The position numbers were made by a program, and so were the translations under genes. From positions 57,629 to 71,234 of the forward strand of contig CAMPET010000068.1 in the NCBI GenBank assembly GCA_946803715.1: 13,606 nucleotides of DNA. Direction: 5' to 3'. Positions 1 to 6,806 of the stretch are shown piece after piece. The stretch is from Beroe ovata (taxonomy: Eukaryota; Ctenophora; Nuda; Beroida; Beroidae). Positions within the stretch are counted from its first letter, which is position 1, and every line of letters begins with the position of its first letter. The notes below the pieces were generated by a model. The model saw only the letters and a program-made list of their open reading frames with translations, was not told where the DNA came from and ran no database searches.

Positions 1-53
1 CCCCTCCCCCTCCCCCTCCCCTTTCTCTCTCCCCCTCCCCCTCTCCCCCTCCA
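1..53. repeat. C-rich low-complexity tract
   Basis: Repeats of CCCCCT/CTCCCC fill the left end. The opposite strand has many runs of four or five G and could fold into a G-quadruplex. The tract may mark a contig edge. Confidence 0.85.
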
Positions 54-177
54 TTAAGCTCGAACTAGACGGGACAAGTCTAGACAGACGAGTAATGATG
101 TGTCCTCCTCTCTCCTCCATGAGTGGATTGGGGGGCGTCCATAACAAATATATAATATGTGCACCTGTTCGACATCG

Positions 178-243
178 TGTGTGAGTGTCTGTGAGTGTGT
201 GAGTGTGTGTGTGTGTGTGTGGGTGTGTGTGTGGGTGTGATGT
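178..243. repeat. GT/CA microsatellite
   Basis: An imperfect (GT)n tract with GA and GG interruptions. A smaller one occurs at about 9920-9966. Apparent open frames of alternating Thr-His through it are artefacts. Confidence 0.9.
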
Positions 244-735
244 GTGATATGTGTAATCGAGATTGGATACCTATATAACCGGTGAATTGTGTGTTTGGTT
301 GTAATAATGCACCGGGGTTGGTCTTCAGTACGTGCATAGCTTTGGGGTTTCAATTTTTATTTTCGCTCTTCTTCTAGGTTTCTTTGAGATGTGGTTGCGA
401 TCACGCAGTTATGTTACTGTTTTCCAGTTACCAAGACACTTGGTTCTGTTACTATGTAACAATTGCTTATACGTAACTCCGTGCACACAGACACACATAC
501 AAACACACAGGAGCACATCGTATACATATGGTATGTTACAGATTTGTTTGTTACAGGTTGCTATCGGGCGCAGCATTATACCAGCCCGGTAATTAGCCTC
601 ATTAAGTTATTAGAGAGAGGTAATTAGGTGATTAGTGTCGACTCTCTCTCTCTTCTTTCTCCTAGCGGTGAACGCTGTTTAGGAGAAGGCCGCATGATAC
701 GCGCATATAATTTGTACTCAGTGTACTCTGCGTGT

Positions 736-1000
736 ATCCTTATCCTGTATTCTCACTATATTTCCTGTATTATATTTCCTGTTTTATCTCGTTCACTGCA
801 CACTGTATTACCGTGGAGGACGCTCCCTGTAGATCCCTGCACGTGGCTGTTTCCTGTATCCTGTCTCTATGCTCTACAGTACCCGTGGATCCTTGTGTAG
901 TGTTGTACTGAGGTATACTGTACTGACTATGTAGTGTACTGTGGTGTACTGTACTGACTATGTAGTGTTCTGTGTTGTACTGTGGTGTTCTGTGGTTTAT
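736..1000. repeat. Degenerate CCTGTAT repeats and a 31-bp minisatellite
   Basis: Scattered TCCTGTAT-like units (about 736-870) are followed by a 31-bp period: TACTGTACTGACTATGTAGT starts at 916 and again at 947. The rest decays into GTACTGTGGTGT-type units. Confidence 0.75.
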
Positions 1001-1175
1001 TGGTGGATGCATATGCGTTTGGCAACTCCTATCTCCAAGTGATCCTCACAATTTAAAGTGGGTTCTGGGTTATTTCTAGCCTCATTTCTCCTCGGTCCAC
1101 ATCTCTATGAATATCATATCAAATGTAAACTATCGCCCGGCTTTCACTTAATCTAACCCCCAATAGTTAGCACCC

Positions 1176-1346
1176 ATGTCCAACATCAAAGTTGAGATGG
1201 CTGTTGAGGAAGAGCTGGGAACGAGTGATGAGATCAAGGAGTTCAAACACGAGGGTGAACTCGAGTCCCACAAGGACGCCCTCCTAGATATTAAGATAGC
1301 ACTCGCCATGACGGCTGATAAGCCACCCCTAGCAGCTGCGTTAGAT
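1176..1346 (+). CDS. TCF/LEF: TCF/LEF exon 1: beta-catenin-binding domain
   Basis: Encodes 57 residues and ends in phase 0 before the donor GTGAGTATAT. The segment [17 protein letters not shown] aligns with the beta-catenin-contacting stretch of vertebrate TCF/LEF proteins (acidic-acidic-x-x-x-Phe-Lys-x-Glu-Gly-Glu). The following ALLDIKIAL helix occupies the place of the second contact helix. Known for the family: the acidic pair forms a salt bridge with a beta-catenin lysine, and these residues (D18, E19) are kept here. The binding function is therefore likely intact. Confidence 0.9.
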
Positions 1347-4300
1347 GTGAGTATATATAGTCTAGCTAGTTATATCAGTGAATAGTCTAGCTAGATCTAT
1401 TGCGAAATTCATAATTTCGATTAATTTAGAAAAATTTTGGGGGAACTTCCACGAAGTTCCAGCGAAAACGTCCGTCTATTATTAACCCCATCAACTAATT
1501 ATAATTTCCTACCCTGAAGTAGCACAGAATCGCCATTCCCTCTCTTCTCGTCGGCAGGCAGCACACGATTAGGCGCTCCATCGCACGTGCCAATGGAGTG
1601 CAGACGCACTCTATTTCGAGAGTGGGGGTACTTAGCAAAAAGCTCTGAAAAGCGTACAGCCGGTTATAGGGGCCCACGTGATGCAGACACGTGGGATTTG
1701 ACAAATCATGTGCCGCGCACGTGCAGAGGTTAACAGTTTCTATGGTGACTGGCTAATTTATATACCGCCCGCGATCTGTTCGTGACTCCTGGTAAATTTG
1801 CTTTCTCACCCTTTTTGCTTTTGTTCTTCCTAAATTTGGGGGGCGTTCTGAATATTTTTTTCGTGAAATAAGGAGGTTTAAAACTTAAAACAATTTTTTG
1901 AGCGTTTGTTGTCAATAATGATTTTGAGCGGCCCTTCAACAAATCCTTGAAAACAATCCGTTCAATTTTATGAAATTATGGGCTAACTTCTGGTTTTTCT
2001 TTCTGTCTAACTTTTCGTAGTATATCCTCCAGCTAAAGACTGCTGCCGGCATACCGCCAATTGTGATTGAGGTTGCGAACAGAATAAAGCAGGAGCGTGA
2101 GTAAAACTTGCGATTTTTCGCGGAAAAAGAACTGATATTTCTCGGCGAGTTTCTCGGTTTGATGTTTCTGAATTTCTCGGACACTGAGATTGGCTCTTCG
2201 CAGAATTACTGAAGAACAGTTCGATGCAGAGTGAGAGCAGGGGAGCGAACAGCTTGCCAACCGTCAATCTCGTCTACGGGTGAGACATTTAAGCAACATA
2301 AATTTTGTACCAATGGTTCCCCATATCTCTCCATATAGGGAAATCTCCTTTTCAATCATTCTAAAATCTACCACACAGGATGCCGAACACACCGAAGCTC
2401 ACCGATTTTCCGACAATCTGCTTGCCCTCTCACATCCCCAATGTGAATGCAGCTTCGCTCTCCGGTTCCTACGTTAGATCAAATTGGTGAGTTTTTCCGG
2501 AAGTGCAGGAGAGTTTCATAGTTTCGATATAGGATACGGAATTTTTGAAATTTTAACGAATATTTTCTGCTGCAGTTCATTTCATTGACACCAGCTTCCA
2601 CGGCCATCGACGTGATAGTTTTTTCGCTGGCACCAGTTTTAACGCATCGTTGATACTATTTGCAACTAAATCAAAAAATAATAGGCTTCCGCATGACGTT
2701 CCACTGACACCACTTATCATCTTCCTTGACACCACTTTTCCTTGACACCACTCTCCCTTGACACCACTTTTCCTTGACATCACTTATCCTTGACACCACT
2801 CTCCCTTGATACCACTTATCGTTGACACTACTCTTCCTTGACATCACTTATCCTTGACAGTTGACACCACTTTTCCTTGACATCACTTATCCTTGACATC
2901 ACTTATCCTTGACGCCACAGTGCTTGACACCAAATCTGTCACAGATTCATTACACGGACAACTCAATAAGTTACATTATATTCTATTGGATTTGATCCTT
3001 TGAAGATGACATGTTATAAGATTTTTGGTCAGATTGAAAATAACCTGTCACTTGCGGCTACTTCAAAGACTCAATGTTGAGAATTGAGCTCGGCAATATT
3101 CGTCCATTACCGATACATGATATTGGTCTAGCGCTGAGACAGACACAGAAAGGAGAGTTTATTGTGTTTCCATGACAACCTCTGATATTCCCCATGACGA
3201 CCACTTTGATCTTCCCCAGGGCGACCCCAATGCTGATCACATCCAGTCAGTCGACCTCTCAACACCGACCACCAACTCACCAGCTCCCTTACTACTACAA
3301 CCAGCCAAGTGCCAACCTACACTACCCTCCACATAACTTTGGTAAGTATTGGTGGTCGTTATCAACAACCACGTCATGTTGTTTCCATGGTAACAATATA
3401 GTTGACAATGATTCTGCAGGAGCAAATCCCGGTTCTCAACTTCTCAGTCCGACTCCTCAGCAACAACAGCAACAACAACAACAGCAGCAGCAACAACAGA
3501 GCACTGCAGCCAAGGGGAAGGGGAGCAAAAGTGGAGGTAGGTAGCATTTGTTTCGGCAGAATATCGATGATTATCGATCCATATATTATTTTTTTGACCG
3601 AAAAAGGGTGTTTGAGTTCAAAATATTGTTATTTTCTGGCCCAAGTCCATCCAAATTCCATTCAGCCAAGAAGAAATGTGGCCACATTAAGAAGCCGCTC
3701 AACGCGTTCATGTTGTACATGAAGGAGATGCGAGCCAAGGTTGTACAGGAGTACACACTGAAAGAGAGTGCCGCCATAAACCAGATCCTTGGGAAGAGAG
3801 TGAGTTTTACTCACGAAGTGGCTAAGATATAAGTTGTTTCTCATGAGATTTGTGATGGTTATCACTTATGTTTCTCAGTGGCATGCGTTGGATCGATCTG
3901 AACAAGCCAGGTTCTACGAAATGGCTAGGAGAGAAAGAGCTCTCCATATGCAGGTTGGTTGCAAAGGTATTGAGACTATTTCGGGCTTAATCAGAGCTAA
4001 ATTTGGACGAAATTCGAGTCTATGAGCAAAACTTTGGTTCCACAGCCTTGATTTGAGCGCATATTCCCGGCCAGGAATTCAGCTGACACCTCCCCTACCT
4101 CTAGAATTCATTCTAGCATTGCTTTGTCGCTAATTAAGCCTGTAATTAGCAATTAGAATGCCTAATTAGCCTGTGTCGATAAAGTATATTTGTAGGCACT
4201 GTATTCTGGACGCGCGCTTTAAGGAAAATGTTTTCGCGCGCGACGCTACCTGCGCCCAGAGTTTGTGACCGATGATTCGGGCAGGCGATCAAATTTGGGA

Positions 4301-6344
4301 GTGGAGATTTTCGACTCTTTCACGCTCCAAAATTGATGCCATCGGAATTCATTGACTAATTGTCACCCTAGCAAGCTCTGGAAGAGTGTCAGGTCAAAAT
4401 TCCTATCCTCGGTTTTGACTCAGTTATCAGCTCATTATTTCAGTGCTAGAGGAAGGGAAATTGAGAAAACCTTTGTTTCAGATGTATCCAAACTGGTCTG
4501 CAAGATCCAACTACGCTAGCACGGGGAAAAAGAAACGAAAGAGAGACAAAACTGCCGATCAAGGTATGTCATGTGCCAATCTGAAAATCTAAATTCCACA
4601 CCAAAACCAGTTTCACCTTCTCACTCATTTCCCATTGTTACGTCAAATGTATTGATACAGTGAGAAAATTACAAATTCTTTATTCTGTTGTGAATTCCCT
4701 CCATTGTTGTGATGTATATCCTGTTTTACTGGTTTCTCTAGATCATAATGACTGCGTGAGCTCAACGTCGGTTTCGGTGAAGGTAATAATCGCTCTGTTA
4801 ACCAAATCTTTTTCCTAAAACTATAGATTATATTCTACATGTGGTCTGTCTATAGATGTTTATGTACGCTGTATAGAACAAATGTACCCTAAGCCCCATC
4901 TTAAGATCCATATAGCCAAATATGTTCCCAGCTTGAGAGTATTTTTCTGTTAAAATCTGGCCATTTATGGAAATGGAACAATTCTTTTCGAGGCCATTTA
5001 TGGAAGTTTTTTGCCCAATATAAAATTTGTAATAGATACTGTTCAGTTTTATGTGTTGTTGGTATTCAATTCTTGGAGCTGTTTTTGTACGCCTGTATAT
5101 GCTTTTGATGTCAAGCTTCAATCTAGCTGGTGTCAGCTCCAAACTGGTGTCAGCTCCAAACGGGTGTCAGCACTTAACTCGTGTCGGTATTAGACTGGTG
5201 TCAGTTCCAAACTGGTGTCAGTGTGAAACTGCTGTCAGCACTAAACTGATGTCAACACTAAACTGGTGTCAGCACTAAACTAGTGTCAGTACCAAACTGG
5301 TGTAGTGGTGTCAGCGAATGGTGACCCATCGATGTCAATGTTCAATTGTGTCAATGTATAAGTGTCAACTGGATTTGTTGCCTCATTGTTTTTTGTCAAA
5401 GCTGAATTCGCTAATGTTTCAATCAATTCATTGACGTAATATCGACTAAGTATCATGAGTAAGTCCCTTGATTCTGATCAAATTTCCCTATTCCCGCAAA
5501 AACATGCAATTCTGACAATTCTGACTCTCGTTTCTTCCCCCTAGAAGCCGGAAGTCCCAAAAAGTGCCGAGCTAGATATGGACTTGACAAGCAGAGCAGC
5601 TGGTGCAAGCCCTGCAGGTTAGTGTGAGTTGATGGGGTCTGAAATTGTGCAGGGAATTTGTTCGTGGTTTTATGTCTTGTTCCCTTATTGAATTCGTCTT
5701 TCCAAAATCTGTTTGTCGTTTGGAACCCTAGAATTTCCCATGAGGCAGCTGAAAAATCTCAATTCCCCTCTCAACCTGCAATGCCCGGCAGAAGAAAGAA
5801 AAAGTGTGTAAGATACCTGCAAGGAGGGGAAGACACAGACTGCAAGGACGGGAAGTGTGATGCTGACGGGGAACACCACAAACCGTCGTGCCCGGCTGCC
5901 CACGAACCGGGGTGCTCGGTGCGCGGCGCAGACTCGTGCGATTGCAACACTCACACGTGCGGAGGCGAGTTCTCCAAGGAGACGAAGGATGACAAGGACA
6001 GTTGCACGTGCAGGAAGGATGACAAGGGAGATAAGGATCAGGTGGTGAAGGATACGCTCCATCTGGCGAGTGTGGCCAATCTGTCTCTCACCCGGGAAAC
6101 AAATATCACGTCGGTAGCGAGCACAGCGAGCACAGGACTTCAACCTCAGAGAGTTGATCCAGCAAGATTTAAGACGGAGAATGTCTTTACTTCGGCCAAG
6201 TTTAGGTCAGATTTTGAGCAACAGCAACAAAGCGTTGCTGGGCAACAGAGACCGGCGTTCATGACTCCTCAAGGGATGGATTTTACTCCGACAATTGTTT
6301 CATCTACCGGAATGGCAACGCTCACGCACTTTCCCTCGAATTAG
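1176..6344 (+). CDS. TCF/LEF: TCF/LEF transcription factor with C-clamp (spliced, 11 coding exons)
   Basis: Nuclear effector of Wnt/beta-catenin signalling. My model joins 1176-1346, 2021-2096, 2204-2279, 2379-2486, 3220-3341, 3420-3536, 3666-3799, 3879-3953, 4482-4563, 5545-5617 and 5792-6344: 1587 nt, 528 residues plus stop. Every junction is GT-AG and every phase matches. Domains in order: beta-catenin-binding motif (residues about 13-48, [11 protein letters not shown] with D18, E19, F23, E26, E28); low-conservation linker; 14 glutamines (198-211); HMG box (about 229-306, [19 protein letters not shown] onward); basic tail KKKRKRDK; C-clamp (328-350, Cys 328, 341, 344, 350 with spacing 12-2-5 as in vertebrate and fly TCFs); Cys/His-rich segment (362-418); Ser/Thr/Gln-rich end. 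An in-frame TAG at 1164 precedes the ATG at 1176; M8, with G at -3 and +4, is an alternative start. Family assignment is near certain. Exon 2 is the least secure exon and relies on splice signals and phase alone. Confidence 0.93.
1347..2020 (+). other. TCF/LEF intron 1 with E-box cluster
   Basis: Bounded by donor GTGAGTATAT and acceptor CTTTTCGTAG. It has four CACGTG palindromes (1584, 1675, 1688, 1718) and an X-box match at 1736-1749, so it could be an intronic enhancer or an alternative promoter. No coding exon is evident inside. Confidence 0.6.
2021..2096 (+). CDS. TCF/LEF: TCF/LEF exon 2 (linker, predicted)
   Basis: Lies between the acceptor CTTTTCGTAG and the donor GTGAGTAAAA. It enters in phase 0 and leaves with one base, encoding [20 protein letters not shown] and a few more residues. 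It is open in the frame required by exons 1 and 3. There is no recognisable domain, since this part of TCF proteins is poorly conserved. The exon call rests on splice signals and phase only. Confidence 0.7.
2204..2279 (+). CDS. TCF/LEF: TCF/LEF exon 3 (linker, predicted)
   Basis: Acceptor GGCTCTTCGCAG, donor GTGAGACATT. Entry needs two bases and exit leaves two. It encodes a Ser/Asn-rich stretch ([18 protein letters not shown]). It is open only in the frame the flanking exons demand. Part of the context-dependent regulatory region. Confidence 0.75.
2379..2486 (+). CDS. TCF/LEF: TCF/LEF exon 4 (linker, predicted)
   Basis: Acceptor CTACCACACAG, donor GTGAGTTTTT. Enters needing one base and leaves two. 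It encodes [20 protein letters not shown] and a Ser/Asn-rich remainder. Proline- and serine-rich composition suits the regulatory linker where Groucho/TLE-type corepressors bind in other TCFs, but no known motif is clear. Confidence 0.78.
2726..2935 (+). repeat. 16-bp tandem repeat in TCF/LEF intron 4
   Basis: About 13 units of consensus TTGACACCACTTTTCC, starting at 2726, 2742, 2758, 2774, 2790, 2806, 2822, 2838, then 2854 (truncated), 2861, 2877, 2893, 2909. The period is exactly 16 bp except for one 7-bp unit. Variants include ACATCACTTATCC. Diverged relatives lie at about 2583, 2623 and 2703. Confidence 0.92.
3220..3341 (+). CDS. TCF/LEF: TCF/LEF exon 5 (linker, predicted)
   Basis: Acceptor GATCTTCCCCAG, donor GTAAGTATTG. 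The split codon with exon 4 is TG|G (Trp). It encodes a Pro/His/Tyr-rich stretch ([16 protein letters not shown], then LHYPPHNF), resembling the Pro/Tyr-rich region that precedes the HMG box in other TCFs. Confidence 0.85.
3381..3394. promoter_or_regulatory. Perfect palindromic X-box (RFX-type) in intron 5
   Basis: GTTTCCATGGTAAC, matching the RFX consensus GTTNCC-AT-GGNAAC in both half-sites. A CRE half-site ACGTCA (3371-3376) lies four bases upstream. Occupancy is inferred. Confidence 0.5.
3420..3536 (+). CDS. TCF/LEF: TCF/LEF exon 6: polyglutamine linker
   Basis: Acceptor GATTCTGCAG; the donor is GTAGGTAGCA after GGAG. It contains 14 consecutive glutamine codons (mixed CAG/CAA, 3458-3499), then a Lys/Gly-rich stretch [12 protein letters not shown] leading into the HMG box. 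The mixed codons suggest a tract less prone to slippage than a pure CAG run. A second GT four bases downstream would break the frame. Confidence 0.87.
3666..3799 (+). CDS. TCF/LEF: TCF/LEF exon 7: first half of HMG box
   Basis: Acceptor TTCCATTCAG, donor GTGAGTTTTA. It encodes [20 protein letters not shown] through NQILGKR. The residues [19 protein letters not shown] and [13 protein letters not shown] are almost identical to the vertebrate HMG box, which binds the minor groove at CTTTGWW and bends DNA. The intron falls directly before WHAL. Confidence 0.98.
3879..3953 (+). CDS. TCF/LEF: TCF/LEF exon 8: second part of HMG box
   Basis: Acceptor TATGTTTCTCAG, donor GTTGGTTGCA; exactly 25 codons, phase 0 on both sides. 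It encodes [20 protein letters not shown] then ALHMQ, matching helix 2-3 of the TCF HMG box. Confidence 0.97.
3954..4481 (+). other. TCF/LEF intron 8
   Basis: Contains three TAATTA homeodomain-type sites (4131-4136, 4143-4148, 4163-4168) and a CpG-rich inverted pair (CGCGCGC near 4212 and CGCGCGCG near 4236) that could form a short stem. No exon is evident. Confidence 0.5.
4482..4563 (+). CDS. TCF/LEF: TCF/LEF exon 9: end of HMG box and basic tail
   Basis: Acceptor CTTTGTTTCAG, donor GTATGTCATG. It encodes [15 protein letters not shown] followed by [12 protein letters not shown]. The basic run is the conserved tail that contacts DNA and acts as nuclear localisation signal in this family. It leaves one base (phase 1), which matches the C-clamp exon directly. 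Confidence 0.96.
4742..4782 (+). CDS. TCF/LEF: Candidate cassette exon, 41 nt, frame-changing
   Basis: A good acceptor (GGTTTCTCTAG) and a donor (AAG then GTAATAATCG) bound 41 nt, open in the frame entering from exon 9 ([13 protein letters not shown]). It leaves phase 0, whereas the C-clamp exon needs phase 1. Inclusion therefore shifts the C-clamp exon into its second frame, which is also fully open. The protein would end at TAA 5809-5811 after 364 residues, without a C-clamp. It could be a true alternative exon or a chance splice-site pair. No transcript evidence is available here. Confidence 0.45.
4783..5544 (+). other. Intronic stretch between cassette exon and C-clamp exon
   Basis: Apart from the 17-bp array, this is AT-rich intron sequence with loose GTGTCAA relatives down to about 5370. 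I found no further exon that would restore the frame after the 41-nt candidate exon. Confidence 0.55.
5127..5320 (-). repeat. 17-bp tandem repeat in TCF/LEF intron 9
   Basis: Eleven consecutive units of consensus CTGGTGTCAGCACTAAA on the plus strand, at 5127 and every 17 bp to 5297, ending in GTGGTGTCAGCGAA. The reverse complement (TGACACCAGTTT) carries the same core as the intron 4 array, so the two arrays are inverted relative to each other. Confidence 0.92.
5545..5617 (+). CDS. TCF/LEF: TCF/LEF exon: C-clamp, first part
   Basis: Acceptor TTCTTCCCCCTAG, donor GTTAGTGTGA. Read after exon 9 it gives [20 protein letters not shown] plus CR, closely matching the vertebrate C-clamp [20 protein letters not shown]. 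The C-clamp is a zinc-binding auxiliary DNA-binding module that recognises GC-rich helper sites. The last codon (Arg) is split AG|A across the next intron. Confidence 0.96.
5792..6344 (+). CDS. TCF/LEF: TCF/LEF last exon: C-clamp end, Cys/His-rich segment, C-terminus
   Basis: Acceptor CAATGCCCGGCAG completes the split Arg and continues [12 protein letters not shown], finishing the C-clamp. The next 57 residues (362-418) hold nine cysteines and four histidines among many Asp and Lys. The remainder is Ser/Thr/Gln-rich and contains NLSLTRE, faintly like the PLSL-type CtBP motif of vertebrate TCFs (speculative). The stop is TAG at 6342-6344. The open frame extends upstream of 5792, but that part is intron because the C-clamp only joins correctly at 5792. 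Confidence 0.93.
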
Positions 6345-6366
6345 CGACGCGAAGAAAATCAAGATG

Positions 6367-6372
6367 AATAAA
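6367..6372 (+). promoter_or_regulatory. Putative polyadenylation signal of the TCF/LEF gene
   Basis: A canonical AATAAA begins 23 nt after the stop codon. If used, the 3' UTR would be very short. Seen directly; use is inferred. Confidence 0.5.
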
Positions 6373-6572
6373 TTCTTGACGGAGAATTTACAATCAAGCA
6401 ATTCAATCTGACACTTTGGTTTCCCAATTAAGAGCATGCTATCCTAATTTATGCATGTTTGATTTCAGAAAAAGCACTTTTTTGAATGATATATTACTCA
6501 TTTTTTATACACTTTTTGACATTTTTGAAAAGCTAATGCTATGTTAACAATAGTATGATCTTTCCAATATTG

Positions 6573-6647
6573 GCTGGGTGCCCAAGAACTTTTCGATCAA
6601 AGTAGAAATCGCAGTAGTGAACAAATGTTTTTCTTTGGGCACCCAGC
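6573..6647. repeat. Inverted repeat (hairpin) between convergent genes
   Basis: Left arm GCTGGGTGCCCAAGAA (6573-6588) pairs with TTCTTTGGGCACCCAGC (6631-6647), leaving one bulged base and a 42-nt loop. It may be an old small mobile-element remnant or a 3'-end RNA structure. Confidence 0.75.
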
Positions 6648-6806
6648 TATCTATTGAGAAAGCAACATACTCGAACTATATTGTTGGTAATATATAGTCT
6701 CATTTTTTTCAGCACACCGTGAAAATATCGAAACTGGAACTGTAATTTTCGAAAGAAACTCCTCTGAAATTTTGAACCATCCCTCTTCATCTCGAATCAG
6801 TAATTG

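Larger units (their letters stand above)
54..1175. other. Upstream region of TCF/LEF, no gene seen
   Basis: No convincing coding exon on either strand. It holds the simple repeats listed separately, one CACGTG (840-845) and two TAATTA sites (590-595, 621-626). An untranslated first exon or core promoter may lie here, but no TATA box or initiator can be assigned. Confidence 0.6.
6345..6806. other. Convergent intergenic region
   Basis: AT-rich spacer between the stop codons of TCF/LEF (+) and the GPCR (-). It holds the AATAAA at 6367, a 16/17-bp inverted repeat and one GATCAAAG (6595-6602, a TCF-type site in reverse). No further gene is seen. Confidence 0.65.

Noticed and set aside
54-353. Minus-strand open frames with Thr-His repeats
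   Set aside because: Translation of the GT/CA microsatellite.
2726-2935. CRISPR-like array
   Set aside because: Units are directly tandem with no unique spacers, and the genome is eukaryotic.
3458-3499. Pathogenic-type CAG expansion
   Set aside because: Only 14 glutamines, encoded by mixed CAG and CAA codons, within the normal range for regulatory linkers.
5658-5791. N-terminal extension of the last TCF/LEF exon frame
   Set aside because: The C-clamp only becomes continuous when spliced at 5792, so the upstream part is intron.
5685-6143. Minus-strand open frame of 152 codons
   Set aside because: It is antisense to the last TCF/LEF exon. The Cys- and Arg-rich product mirrors the Cys/Asp/Lys codons on the coding strand.
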